Positions 1 through 12,197 of a DNA stretch of 64,000 bases are shown here, in pieces (position 1 is the first letter of the stretch; each line of letters starts with the position of its first letter). Origin of the DNA: Bradysia coprophila (lineage: Eukaryota > Arthropoda > Insecta > Diptera > Sciaridae); contig NW_023503409.1 in assembly GCF_014529535.1 (NCBI RefSeq), positions 496,390 through 560,389 of the forward strand, written 5' to 3'. The notes beneath the pieces were generated by a model, which saw only the letters and a list, made by a program, of their open reading frames with translations, did not search any database and was not told the DNA's origin. The position numbers and the translations under genes are program-made.

Positions 1-2942
1 TATCACCGCAACGATCTGAGCCCATCAGTCGCATATGTTTTAGGCTTAGATCGATTTCTTCAAGCAACGATTTCTTTCTGACGGCACGAACTTTCTCGGT
101 AAAATCTAAAAACAGCTGTGGATCGGACGGAACTCCATGGTCCGGCCACGCCAAATATTGCATATGTTGTATTAGACGATTCTCACCGGACTGAAATTGT
201 TCGTTTTACGTTGGATTAACAAATAAGATTTAGAATACAAACGAAGAGCAAATGGAACTCGTGAGGATACTTACACATTTATCACATAAAACAAGCTCTC
301 GAAATACGAAACTACCCGTTTCGTCAGCCTCTTCGCTTAGACATTTCACCGAAAATGAATTTCCCATGTCCAACTCTTCGCCAAGTAATGGCCAGTATTG
401 GTGGCACTTAGGACGACCACGTTCCATAACAGTGGTTAACATAACAATGAGATGACTACTTTCTTGTTGAACCATTCGCCAAAAATCCGTAGTCGTTGTC
501 GATAAGGGTCCTTGGGTCGCAATATATCGATTGACTCCACCTTCCGGTATTTCCATATTAACATAATTGGCGTTTATGTAGTCACCCGACTCGGATTTTA
601 TAAGGACTACCCTAGTACAGTCATCTGAAATGGATATTTCGTTAATGGAATTCTTGAATTCGTATAGACGCAAATCGTGCGTTATTTACATGGTGATATG
701 TCACGATATCGATTTTTGGCTAAGTTTTCAGTTTTCTTTGCCTCGGTTATAGCCAAATCTGAATTTTTTCGGTACAACTGCTCATATTGTGACAAAAGTG
801 CACCTGATGCCAATCCATCACTCAGAAGGAGCAATGATTGTGAAAATAGCGCATCACCAGTCAGCGGATATTCTGGAGCGTCCGGCACGTATTGATACAT
901 TGGCTCTTCTTCGGTATAATCGCACACTGAATTTACGGTCACACATGGTCGAACGGTAAGAACAAGCTCTCCCGATTGATCAGTGCTTGACCGAATCAGT
1001 GAAACAACTTGTTCGTGAAGCATTCCACTCACGTCACAACCATTTATCATGACAACTTGATCGCCCTGACTAATCCTCGGATTTGTGCGATCGGCTGGTG
1101 TGTGTGGTGCAACACGTGAAACTAATACTGGCAAATTTAGATCGACACCACCTCGAACATTGAAACCAAAACGACCGGCTTCATCAGCTACTAACCGAAC
1201 TGTTATGAGATTATCGTCAACGCCTGTTGTATGATCATCATTGCAAGGTGCGGAAGAGTCACAGCTGTGCGATAATGGAAACTCAAATGATTTTGCACAC
1301 CGTTCGATGAAACCACCATCGCTACTGAAAGATCAACAGAAAATCAATAAATTTTTTTAGTTCAAGCAGGATTGACCTACTCATCGCTTTGTGACTCCCA
1401 TGCTTTTCTTGGCAATGCGTCCGACTGTTTTGATTGAATTTTATTGTCATGGGATCGATAAGATTTGGTCAAACTTAAAATAGTCGATTTCCCGTTACTG
1501 TCGGAACCATTCTGCTTCGACGTACAATGGGTTAGTATTCGTTTGCTGGGCGAACGAGTGAATATCCTTGATATTTTTCCACGTTGTTTACTCTCTTGAA
1601 CCGCCTGCAGTTCTGTCCGTCCAGAGTAATAGAATTTCGAACCCAGTGACAATGGCAGAAAGCGTGGTAAACGATTGGGACGTTCCAATCGAAAGAATGA
1701 ATGGTGTTCTACGCAGGACTTCCATAAAGACTTGGCGTTTTTATGAGTGCCCATGCCAAAACCCAATAATGTGTCATAACTTTCCGACTAAGAAGGGAAA
1801 AATGAAAGTTGGAGGATTTGAGTGTTTCTAATTCAAAATTGTTTCACTTACTGGTTCACGTCGTAATTGAATGAAGAATTCTTTCCTTTTGAAAGATATT
1901 TTCACCATTTTGGACCACGAAAAAACGTTCATGCGAACATTATTTTGGAAAACAACCAGACCAACCGATGTTACACCTAGGCTAATTTCTTTACCAGTCG
2001 AATCAACAGCTTTGTGCAAATCCACACCGTACATGTACAACTTCTTCGCATGCTCCAAGTAATTATATTCGGCATCTGCAGGTAATTGACCACGATGTAA
2101 CTTATGCAATTCTGAGATTCGACGTTCTGCTTCTTCAGTCTGTTCAGCTAGCAATCGAAGCGGCGATAGATAGCCATTTAAATGTTCCAACGGATTATAG
2201 TCACCAAGTTCAGCTACAGAAAACATCCATAAAATCATACATTTCTTCGTAGATACTGAATCAAGAAACTTACATTGTACAGTGTAGCTAGCCAATAGAC
2301 AAGCCGTATTTAATGGACATGTGAGTTTCCCTTGGAATATATCACGTTTAATTTGTAAATAGAATTGGTAGCGTGTATATTCTTCCTGTAGTCGACTCGG
2401 ATCGGTTACGTAAAACTAGAAAATTGAGAATACAGTCTTAAGTCGAATGAAATTGATGGAATATTTGAGCGTTGATTTACCTTAACTCTAAATAAAAACG
2501 GTGTATTTGAATCGCCTTTCGCGCTGTCCCATTGTTTCCGCAGTGGTTTGTTCGGATCCAGCCATCGCTGAAAGTAATTTAAAAATTTAGACTGTGAAGA
2601 AATTAAAATATGGAAATTTAAACAGTCTCACCACGACATCTCCTGGTTGCTGGATATACTGCAACCCGAAGTAGTCCTTCTCGAATAATTCTAGATGATC
2701 AAAAACTTGACCCAACAAGTCGCCACCCTTCGCTCGTTTCTATCACAAAATAAAAGATTCAACTAAATTTTCTGTCAACCGCAAATTTTTCAACTTACTT
2801 CGACGGTAAACGTGTTTATCGAGTCATCGAGGAACAGCACCGTCACCCCGATTGTTGGTACTTTCTTTTCCCGAGCCAGTTCTGCAGCGTTTCGTGTCTT
2901 ATATGAACTACTGAATCTTCCTATGCGAAGCTTTTCAAGCAT
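1..2942 (-). CDS. Ptpmeg: Ptpmeg / PTPN4-type tyrosine phosphatase (FERM-PDZ-PTP), 3' end off the window
   Basis: Non-receptor tyrosine phosphatase that acts at the cell cortex. Exons read down the minus strand: 2942-2799, 2739-2632, 2567-2481, 2415-2274, 2213-1852, 1787-1381, 1324-690, 624-275, 190-1; all phases agree and give about 808 residues. The FERM domain covers the first ~300 residues ([67 protein letters not shown]), followed by the FERM-adjacent [13 protein letters not shown]. The PDZ domain is near residues 462-550 ([20 protein letters not shown]). The PTP domain begins with [16 protein letters not shown] and continues with DYINANY, KCHQYWP and WPDHGVP. The catalytic HCSAGIGRTG loop would lie beyond position 1. 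The ATG at 2942 gives [20 protein letters not shown]. The frame stays open upstream to an AG acceptor at 2980, so the true start may be in an upstream exon. Domain order matches vertebrate PTPN3/PTPN4. Confidence 0.93.
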
Positions 2943-2979
2943 TTCGGTCCATTGTTGAAAAAAACTGATCTTATAACAC

Positions 2980-4394
2980 TGCGACCAAAGAGAAAATTTG
3001 ATTAAGCATATGAATCGACGTGACTTTCATTTTAAATTGATCTATCAAACAGAGCACGGTAGTCGACAAACTGACTATCTGAATCACAATTGTATAATTT
3101 CCCAAAGAATCGTTGAAGTATAATGTACTTAAGTGACTGATAAACATCGGTTATCTTGAAAGCGACTATAGCATTAATGTCATCCATTTTCTAAATGTAT
3201 ATTTGTGGGCACTTGCACTTGAAACACGACAAAGAAAATTGAGTCATTTTCTGTGTTTTCTACAGTAAGAGGTTCTATAACGACAAAGCTTAGGCAAAGT
3301 AATGGTTCATGTAAAGTGTCGGATTATTACGGTGGGAAACAGGTTGCTTATTGTTTCGAACAACCGTCCGGTTAGAGAAACACCGGTAATTCTCGACCTT
3401 AGTCATTTACATTGACGGTTTTTTGATCAATCATTTGTGTAACAGCTGAATTTTAATTGGTATCAATGGGAGCGATCGTGTACAGCTCTCACGCTATTTA
3501 TCATTATCATCATCCCCATGCAAATTCTATTTTCAGTACAACGGTTGAACAACTTAAATAACATACAAATATGTGTACACATCATATATTATACATGAAC
3601 GTTCTGTGTTCAAAGTAACTGTATTCACACCATAAACAACATTATGTAATCGATTTATTTATAACTCTGCAATCCAATTATTTCGAGAAATAATTTTTTA
3701 CCAAACAGGTACAAATGAGTTTTTACGACAAGTTTCAATTCATGCAAATTAAAATTTTTGTGTGGTATGAAAATAGAGATACTGTGTGCATTCTACCAAC
3801 CTGATTACACGAGTTGAATCCAAAAATTTTAAGTCAATTTTATGTATCAAACAAAAGAGCCGAGATCATAGAAGACCTCCCGGTTAATTTTTAGTTAATA
3901 ACGTCAATCCGACTGACTGATTAAAGCACTTAAACTTTGGTTTTGTTTTAGACAATAGACACCAACCGGAAAAGTCTTTATCGCAATTGAAACCGACAAA
4001 ATTTAATCTAAAGTAAATCTTTTCGAGATAATTTTTTTTTGTTGAAACAGGTAGGATGAAATTTATCGCGAAATTACGGCTGCATGCGTAAGAATCGATT
4101 CATTAATTCTTTATTGTTATTTAGTTCTTCTTATTATTATTCATGAATTTTTATGAATGTAAACAAATCAACCAATTCAAACGATTTCACTGAACAAATA
4201 AAATGAAAATGATTTAAATATGAATGAATTTATGGCAGCCATTGATAGATTGTTTGACATTCCGTTCATAAGCAGAATTATGTGAGCCGACGTTGTCTGA
4301 ATACGCATACCAAAGCCGTAAAGAAATCAAAGCTAAGTTAGTTACGCTAACTGAATAGGTTTGTTCCATGTAACTTGTAAACACGAATTTTGAC
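2980..4394. other. Intergenic / 5' flank of Ptpmeg
   Basis: AT-rich sequence with no credible coding region on either strand. It should hold the Ptpmeg promoter and any 5' untranslated exon, but I see no convincing TATA or initiator and cannot place the transcription start. Confidence 0.6.
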
Positions 4395-4485
4395 AGGCCG
4401 AACGAACCCGATTTCATCCACAGAGATCATTCATATAAATATTGATGAGGTTATGTCTCTATGGATGAAATTTGACAATTCATAT
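4395..4485. repeat. Foldback repeat with 'atccacagaga' arms (copy 1)
   Basis: Short inverted repeat: the left arm reads atttcatccacagagat and the right arm reads ctatggatgaaatttgac. A related, more spread-out pair of arms lies at 28430-28550, with tttatccacagagat on the left and ctgtggatgaaatttgac on the right. This suggests a dispersed MITE-like family. No coding content. Confidence 0.5.
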
Positions 4486-4531
4486 GGCCTTTGGAACGAC
4501 GTTAACGGGAGAGAAGCTTGGAAAATAAGTT

Positions 4532-4950
4532 TTACATGCTACATGCATCGAAAACCGTGCTTTTCATGTTTGAAGCACGTTTTTCGACGTACACAGCATG
4601 TAAAATCCATTACATAACTCGGGATAAAAATCAAAATTCTCGTTTTCGTGTGTTTATTGACCTCGGTTTCGCCTCGGGTCAACAAAATTCACACTAATAC
4701 TTTACTTTTCATTTTTTTATCCCTAGTCATGTAAAATACTGTTACATGCTACATGCGTCGAAAACCATACTTTTCATGTTTCAAGGACTACTTTCGACGC
4801 TATCAGCATGTAAAATCCATTACATAACCCGGGATAAAAATGTAAAGTCTCGTTTTCGTGAGTTTATTGACCTTGCCCTCGCCTGGGACGAACAAAATTC
4901 ACACTAAAACTCTACTTTTCATCTTTTTATCCCTAGTCATGTAAAATACT
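4532..4950. repeat. Two tandem ~210-bp repeat units, each with a hairpin
   Basis: Unit 1 is about 4532-4741 and unit 2 about 4742-4950. Both start ttacatgctacatgc, both contain catgtaaaatccattacata and cgggataaaaat, and both end ccctagtcatgtaaaatact. Each unit begins with an imperfect hairpin (ttacatgc paired with gcatgtaa) and carries a GC-rich block near its centre (gacctcggtttcgcctcgg and gaccttgccctcgcctgg). Non-coding; probably a tandem copy of a foldback element. Confidence 0.8.
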
Positions 4951-5866
4951 ATCGTTCGGGGTTCGCTCAATCACTCTCTCCGATGACACTATTATTTTTA
5001 ACAACGCCAATAGAGATAAAGAAATTTTGGAAACGACGATAATCGAGCTAATGTGCCGAACAATGGGGTATTGCATAATATATCAGTATTATATATTTGG
5101 AATTCAGTTCTTTTCCATTGTTTCTACTTAACACGCCAATGTTAAGAAACACAAAGTCTTTTAGGAACGGTTAGTCATCTGTTATCGACAACGGCGACGA
5201 AACAGATGAGCTTGTTTAGTGTTCTCTTATATCAAAATGTATATTAAAGCTAAAGACGTACTCAAGTGAACATGGTGAATGAGAATGACAGCTGGCACCA
5301 AAGGAAGAAAATTGCTTACAGAATTGGCTCCATTCTCTCCAATATTAACCAGCTTGATGTTCTTTCTATCTCGCCACGGGCGTACCAATTTATCACTTCT
5401 GTGAGCACGATATACTTATAACTGATTTGAACAAAAGAAATAACAGATTTAATTGTGCCTTTCCTACCAAAGGTTTGTAATAGAAACAATATAAAATTCT
5501 GAAAATTGACTAAGATTTGATAGTATTTTTACAAAAGAAGGATTAATCTTGACCAATACTATTATCTGGTCTTTTACTTCCATCGATCAAAGTATTTTCA
5601 ATCTGTTTGACTTAAAATCTTGTACTTCATTTTTTTAACATGTATTTTACTGTACAAACCATACATTACCCAGATGTTGTCATTATTTTTGTCGTCGTTA
5701 ACCGATGTGATAGGTTAAACGAGGCTCACGATAATCTCGAGTATCGGTCCGTGTCAGATATAACAGAGATTTTACGACATTCGAAATTGAAAAGAGCTCG
5801 TTGTCATGCGCTTGGGTATTTCAATATCCTTGAACGAACCATATTTATTTAACAGCAAATTAGACA
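4951..5866. other. Intergenic, downstream of the CAP gene
   Basis: Nothing recognisable. The short open frame at 5640-5852 has no family resemblance and no splice or start context. I treat the region as non-coding. Confidence 0.6.
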
Positions 5867-7045
5867 TCATGGAAAATTAACTTTTGTGATTTCATTCCTA
5901 CTACACAGTCCTGGGTACTCTGCAGAACATCCCGTTCGACAGGCGGAACATGGTGGACCAACGTAATAGGTGGACTTTTCCTCAATATTTTCTAAATTAT
6001 AATTACACACCAAGTAGTAGTTGAACGAATTGCTGGCATAACGATTCACATATGACGTAATAGCGCATCCAACTCTATTCGCATCGGACTTTACCATTTG
6101 TGTAAAATGGCCAATCATTTGACCTTTGCTGAAATCGAATAGTTGTAGTGGAGTTGTTTCTTTTATTGTCTAAATTTCTATTCACCTGTTTCTGATCGAC
6201 CGAAACCTGTAAATGTCGTTCATCGATGCATCCCTGTATTCGTTGAACCATTGATCAATGTAGTATGATGCAAAACTCTCAGCCGATAGCATGTATTGCC
6301 TAGGATATCCTACTGAGTACCAATTTAACGCAATATTCTGACCGACGAATCGATAACTTTCCGTATTTCTACAGTCGTCGTGTCCGTATGTACACGATTT
6401 TGCATTGATTTCAGCAAGATAAGCCAATTCAGAGTCCCATGTCTAAAAAAAGATGTTTTATTGTCTGGTTCTTTAGCTCTCGCACATGTATAGTGCCAGT
6501 AAGTCTATATTGAAAGAAATTATGAATAAGCAAAACTAGTTTATATATTCACTGAATCGACGCCGGTATAGCGTGGTAGAACGTGGTATAGCGTTGTTAT
6601 GCAATACTAATTTTTCTAAGAGCACACCGCAAATATTTAATTTTCGTCATAAAGTAAATTACCAATTCAGACATTTGATTAGCAGTTAAATAACCAGGTA
6701 TACGACCGTTAGCAGTGTCAGCTCTGAGAGTATTATGTTTTCTTAAAATCATATTTATAAAATCCGTCGTCATGGGTATGATTTGGTGTTGGTAACATGA
6801 TGGTCCAAACACATTTTGATATGCCAGTGAATTTCCACAAGCAATATGCCGCTTGTACTCAGTTCCAATGTAATTGCCAATTCTCACATTAAACCGGCAT
6901 ATATTCGCGTCACAGTAGTTACTTAACACGGATGGTACGCTCAAAAAGATTAAAACTGCAAAACCTATCGTAAAGAAAAAGTCAAACTTAAATTTTTGCA
7001 AACTGATCACAAAAAAAAATTAAATTTACCAATCAAGGAATTCAT
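5867..7045 (-). CDS. Secreted CAP/SCP (antigen-5-like) protein
   Basis: Four exons on the minus strand: 7045-7030 (only 16 coding bases), 6964-6663, 6442-6186, 6128-5867; sum 837 bases, 278 residues. The tiny first exon splices to give the signal peptide MNSLIGFAVLIFLSVPSVLS, then mature NYCDANIC. CAP hallmarks appear in order: MILRKHNTLRADTANG, MSELTWDSELAYLAE, GQNIALNW, YIDQWFNEY, GHFTQMVK (with the conserved His) and CNYNLENI. A cysteine-rich tail, PPCSACRTGCSAEYPGLC, ends the protein. This is the insect antigen-5/venom-allergen layout. Dipteran relatives are expressed in gut, saliva or male tract, and their molecular role is mostly unknown. A larger open frame begins at 7010, but its N-terminus lacks a clean signal peptide, so the spliced start is preferred. 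Confidence 0.9.
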
Positions 7046-9000
7046 TTCAATAAATTAATAATGAAAGGAAAGAAGTAAGTTCACCGATTCCCACTTAACA
7101 CTACACTACAGTAATGAAAATAAAAGTTGCGATCTTTTATTCTATATCGATGCCAATGAACACATTTACATCTATATACCAGAATCACCTGTTAAAAGAT
7201 TCTTACATTATTTACTTTCTCAGCACCTTCAAAGTGTGTGAAAGGAATGTGTTGTATAATAATGTATCATGCCGTGAATTAAGCATATATATTTACGAAG
7301 CGTGCATACGATTAGCTAATTGAATTATATTTCCGATGGAAATGAATATTATGTATATTACATCATCTTGTACATAATGATATCAGGACAGGTTTCGACC
7401 AACATCGATAAAAAAAGGAACCTTAATTGTTATAGTAAGGTGTTATCGGTAGGTGTTGGCTGAAATAAATTTTACTTTCGCATAGCTTTTTGCCAGAATT
7501 TTGCTTAAATTAGCTGAATTCTTTGGATATTACGATGTAATAATGGATACTAACATGACAATCCTTTTTGTATATTGGGGTCGTATCGGAATAAATACCT
7601 TTGATTATTTTGTCATGCCAACAGATCTTTAATAAATTAATCACAAAACAAGAAATTCATTTCACTTGTCTGAATTGTTGTATTCTTTAGAGATAATCCT
7701 CTTTTACCATCTTTGCCGTGAAATAGCCTCAATTCTTATAAATTGCAAAGTGTATCTTCTTGAAGCTTCAAGAAGATCTCAACCAGATGTCACGTCCTAA
7801 TATAAAAAAGAGACATTTCATCCAAATGTGAAACATTTCTATTTTCATTTCTTATTCTTTTCGTTATAAGGGATATTCGATACCATACAATGAATTTGCA
7901 GTAATGTATCTTATTTTTAACATACTCTCTACTATATGACTAAAAATGTGGTGGCTTTTACTTAAGCATAAAAATAGGACAGCACGAAAGAGACACAAAT
8001 TATGTCTACATTTCAAGCTACATTTACAAATTACTGAAGTTTCTAATTTATAAAACTTTGTTCCAGTCCCATGCACTGTGTGCAAATAAAAAACTAATCA
8101 AATCCGGGTGACTGCATCTACTTCAAGGTTGATTAAATATACTGATTTTAGCGTGGACAGGGATATGTATGAGTTTGATGGAAAATAATTAAGTGGAGTG
8201 TGAGTATATAGAAATGTCACAATATTTTTATTGCTTAAAGATGGGGAAAAAACGGTATATACGTAGACTTGTGGAATACAGTCGGAGAAAAATTAGAAGT
8301 CATAATTACATTTCAATTCATTACGAATTTGAAAGAATATATGGATAGGTGTAAATATTACGCGGATATCTCGTTTGGAGTTAATAAGATCAAGCGGATT
8401 GTAATCGTTAAAAATATGACTTTTTGATTTTCTCCTACTGTACACACACGGAATTTTGAAAACAGACACATTTTCTGTTTCTGTGTTTTACTTGAGTTTC
8501 TGATTTCTCCTTATATGGAGAAATATCTTGATTTTTATTGAATAACTTTGGAAAACTTGTAGAACGACTCTTATATTTTTACATTTATGGCCGGTTCTCC
8601 TTTACAGAGATGAGAATTTGGTAAATTCAGTCTGGATTTTTTTTTGTCAATTGTGAACTCTGAACCGAAATATTTCAACGATACAGTACAAGTAAGACAA
8701 TGAAGTTAGGAATAAAGGACCAAATGACAAAGGAGCCTCCCATTATCAAATACTAACCACTGTTCCGGGTGTTCAGTGCTTATATTTCCATGATATGTAA
8801 AAACAAAATGAAAAACAAAGGAAAATCTAGATTCTATATTTTAAGCATTTTGTTGAAGGTTGCGTGCGGTAACAAAAAGAAACAAAATCAAAATCTAGAT
8901 TTTCATTTGATAAATGAAATTTTTGTGAAAACAATTACAAATCACAACAAGTGTACAAGTTGTAAATAGTTATTTATGTAACAAGAATTGTATGGAGGTA
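7046..9000. other. Intergenic upstream of the CAP gene
   Basis: AT-rich with only short random open frames. A 20-bp perfect palindrome (cttcttgaagcttcaagaag) lies at about 7751-7770. A short repeat near 8450-8505 (acacattttctgtttctgtg, ttttacttgagtttctgatt) recurs in diverged form at 26465-26512. No gene seen. Confidence 0.55.
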
Positions 9001-9125
9001 TATTATTGCACTAGATGTCAGATTGTCAATCCGAGGCGAAGCCGAGGTTGGCAAGACGTCGTGTGCGATAATATACCAGCATACGATTAGTGTTGCATAC
9101 AACGTTTTATGTATGCACTAGTGCG
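9001..9125. repeat. Repeat with central GC palindrome
   Basis: The perfect palindrome ccgaggcgaagccgagg (without its middle base) lies at 9031-9047, inside otherwise AT-rich sequence. It is followed by a near-repeat of gtgcgataatatac / gtgcgataaaatac with catacgat/catacgac, at 9062-9150. It resembles the centres of the foldback elements at 12.9 and 24.1 kb. Non-coding. Confidence 0.5.
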
Positions 9126-12100
9126 ATAAAATACGTTCATACGACAATGATCACAGGCGGCGTAAGTTACAAATATCATCACTGAATTGCAAAATAGTAA
9201 TTTATGCAACCGAGTTTTGCATACAACGTTTTGTGCCACATAGGCATTTAAAGTTTGCAAATTTTGCATATAATGATACTGAGTGGTATAAAACATTCTT
9301 TCAGTTCTGCCACTGATAGGTGCAACGAGTATATATTCAGACTGTTGGATGTAACGAGTAAACAAAATATCGTAACGACTCCTGGCGTCTCTGCATCTTG
9401 TTGTTGAGCTATTACCTGAACGCAAATTTATAAATTTTGAATAACTGGAAGCAAATTCAAATAATTTGATTTGCTGCGGATGCAGACCCGTCTACCTTTA
9501 TTTTAGTAAGACGAGCAAAGAAAATCAAATTATAATAACCAACCGTGTCTCTTGCAACCTGCGTTTAGGGCTCTTAACAGAGCGAATTTTTGAAAATGTA
9601 TTAAGTTACACCACCACACGTTTCTGTCATATAAGCACAAAATTGTGAATATACTCCATATATACACAAAATATTCCAGAAAGAGCACAATGTGGTATAT
9701 ATACTGTATACTGCGCGGTATTAGTTGCCATGATCCAGAGAGCAAAGCTACACAATATATATCCAGAAAATTAATATCTTCAGTTGGAAATCTCTGAAAA
9801 CAGTGTCTCGTTCTCCGTCGTTCGATACAGTCGCTATATCTTAATAATTTGGTGATGTTTATACCATATATCACATTTCGTTTGTATGTCATATTAGATG
9901 ATTTTATACCATTATACACATCATATACATAATATATTCACTCCATATGACCCCATCTGATATAGTAAATAATATTCTGCTTTTTTGGAATATCAATAAC
10001 GAAGAGTCTCAGTTAGTTGTTAGCCAGCCGGTGTCTGGGATATACGCGAAATTTAATTCTTGTCGTTTTGTCTTCCACTGATTTCACTTTAGTTTTTAGT
10101 CAAGATAAATAAGACGTGACTGTGTGTATAGTATATGTGTGGGCCGGTTTTGACCAGGTTATTATATAAAGTGTTTGCGTTTAAATTAAAGTGCAACTTT
10201 AGATCCACTTTAAGAGATTAGATTGTTTGTAAACTGCTTAGCAAATATTTACGAAATCTTTTCCTTTTTACAATTCTGCATTTATTGCAACAAATAAAAC
10301 GAAAGAAACGAAATAAATTAAACATCTTCAACAAAATTAAATCGAGATGAAAAAAATATCACTTAAACGCTCTGAAGTCCGAATGATTTAAGCGCAAAGA
10401 AGGAGATAGCCTTTTATTTGGAATAATAAAAAAGGAAAAGTATTCAAAAATGATATCACACCAAAGGCTAAATTTCATAACCATTTTTTCTACATGTACA
10501 CCATACTCTATGACCTAAACATTCTTTCATATGGTTCTGATGCTGCATCGTAAATTACGAGAACGGATAAAGTGGAAAAATAGGAAAATGAGAAAAATAC
10601 ACAGTATGTTAGCAGTGGTATAGTTGGGTGGTGCGGGAAAAGTGGGTATGCAAAGGGTTTAATGGTAAAAATACACAGACAAAAAAATTCTCTGTAAATA
10701 TATTGTTGATTATCTGCGGGTTAACACTCTAACATTTAGGACTTCTCAGTTTAGCGCATTTCTATTTTAAACTTGTGATGGAATTGTGGTGAAAAATAGC
10801 TTATTGTCCGAAATTTCTGAACATTTTCAAACTATTATTATGTCGGTTTGTAAAAGTATTCTAACTAGCAATCGTTGCATTAGTGTGGTTGTTGTTTGCT
10901 TAAATACATGTTCTGTGCGGTGCTCCGATTTCTAACTCCAAATATTTTTCCATAACTCGATGGAAATAAAGTTTAACCGAACATCTCGCCACAATTTCCC
11001 TGTTTTATAATTATTTCAGACTTTTCCGTGAGATTTTTCGACATAAACTAAACAGAGTTCATCGACCCTGTCTGGTCATAGAATTGTATAAAAATTGTGC
11101 ATTCCAGCCTACAACTGACCCTTTATAACAGTAACACATTGGTTTCTGCAAAATTTCAGTACGAATTCTTAGTAACGACTTCAACGTGTCTGAGACTCTC
11201 GAACCAACGGTCGAACCAAATATATACATTAAGTTATATACTTCTAAGCAACAACCGAGGCAACAACGTTAAGGAATAGGGTTTCCAATATAAGAATATG
11301 AAGCAATAATTTTGGTCTTTATAGTTTGTAAACAGTGTGGTGCTGCATTATTAATTCATAAATTTCAAAAGCTCATGTGACTATAAACATTAACATTCAA
11401 ACCCGAGACGGCTGATTTTATGGTAACCCATTATTTGAATAATTTAACTATTAAATTCATCTTAAATGTGAAAACACGTATTACGCCAGCTTTATTTTAT
11501 TTAAATCCAAAACTATTCTCCTTCCAGAGACTTCAGTCAAATGTTTTATTTATTTTATTTCAATTTGTTTTTTGTTATTGTTTTTGTGACCATGTATATT
11601 ATAAAGGGTAAACAAGTTTTGTTGTTTTCAATTAACATAAAATCCTTAGCAGAAAAGAGTTTAGAGTTCATTCCACTAGGTGATAGTCGACAAAATCAAC
11701 CTTCACTGTTTGATATTATCTGCATAATAATTAGATATCATTATACATTTTCCGGACGACGATCTGTATCGTTTGTCAAAGTTTAAACCATTTTCTGAAA
11801 GATATTGCCATTCGCAAAATAATTGGTTCATGCAAGAAACATCAAAGAAGCTAAACCATTACCAACTCAAAGTATTATATGAATGAGCGTCATTCAGTAA
11901 AACTCGACAAACCATTATACTAAACTTTAAATGAACTATTTTTCAGTGATTAATTGTGTAATGGTACGTTGCACATTGTACAGCGCTGCAGTATTTACAT
12001 GAGTCAGAGCTAGACTCGGTGTTCAAAGAGAAAGTGTGAAGTGTGACATGACTGACTAGAATATATACTGTTTAATAAAACTTATTGTACAAGGCTGCAA

Positions 12101-12197
12101 TTTATTGCTCGAGACTCAGAGTCATTAAATCGTAACTTTATAGAAGTGCATACAGATTATCAGAATGTGCATACCAACCAGAAGCATTACATCGAAA
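9126..12197. other. Intergenic upstream of peroxidasin
   Basis: No supported gene. Short open frames on both strands (for example 9087-9425 and 9530-9919 on the minus strand) show no family motifs. The part next to 12198 should include the Pxn promoter and 5' untranslated region, but I cannot assign a start site. Confidence 0.5.

Noticed and set aside
1568-1831. Plus-strand frames within 1-2300
   Set aside because: Antisense shadows of Ptpmeg exons.
9087-9425. 112-codon minus-strand frame
   Set aside because: It overlaps repeat sequence with near-duplicated gcataca motifs and has no conserved motif or signal peptide.
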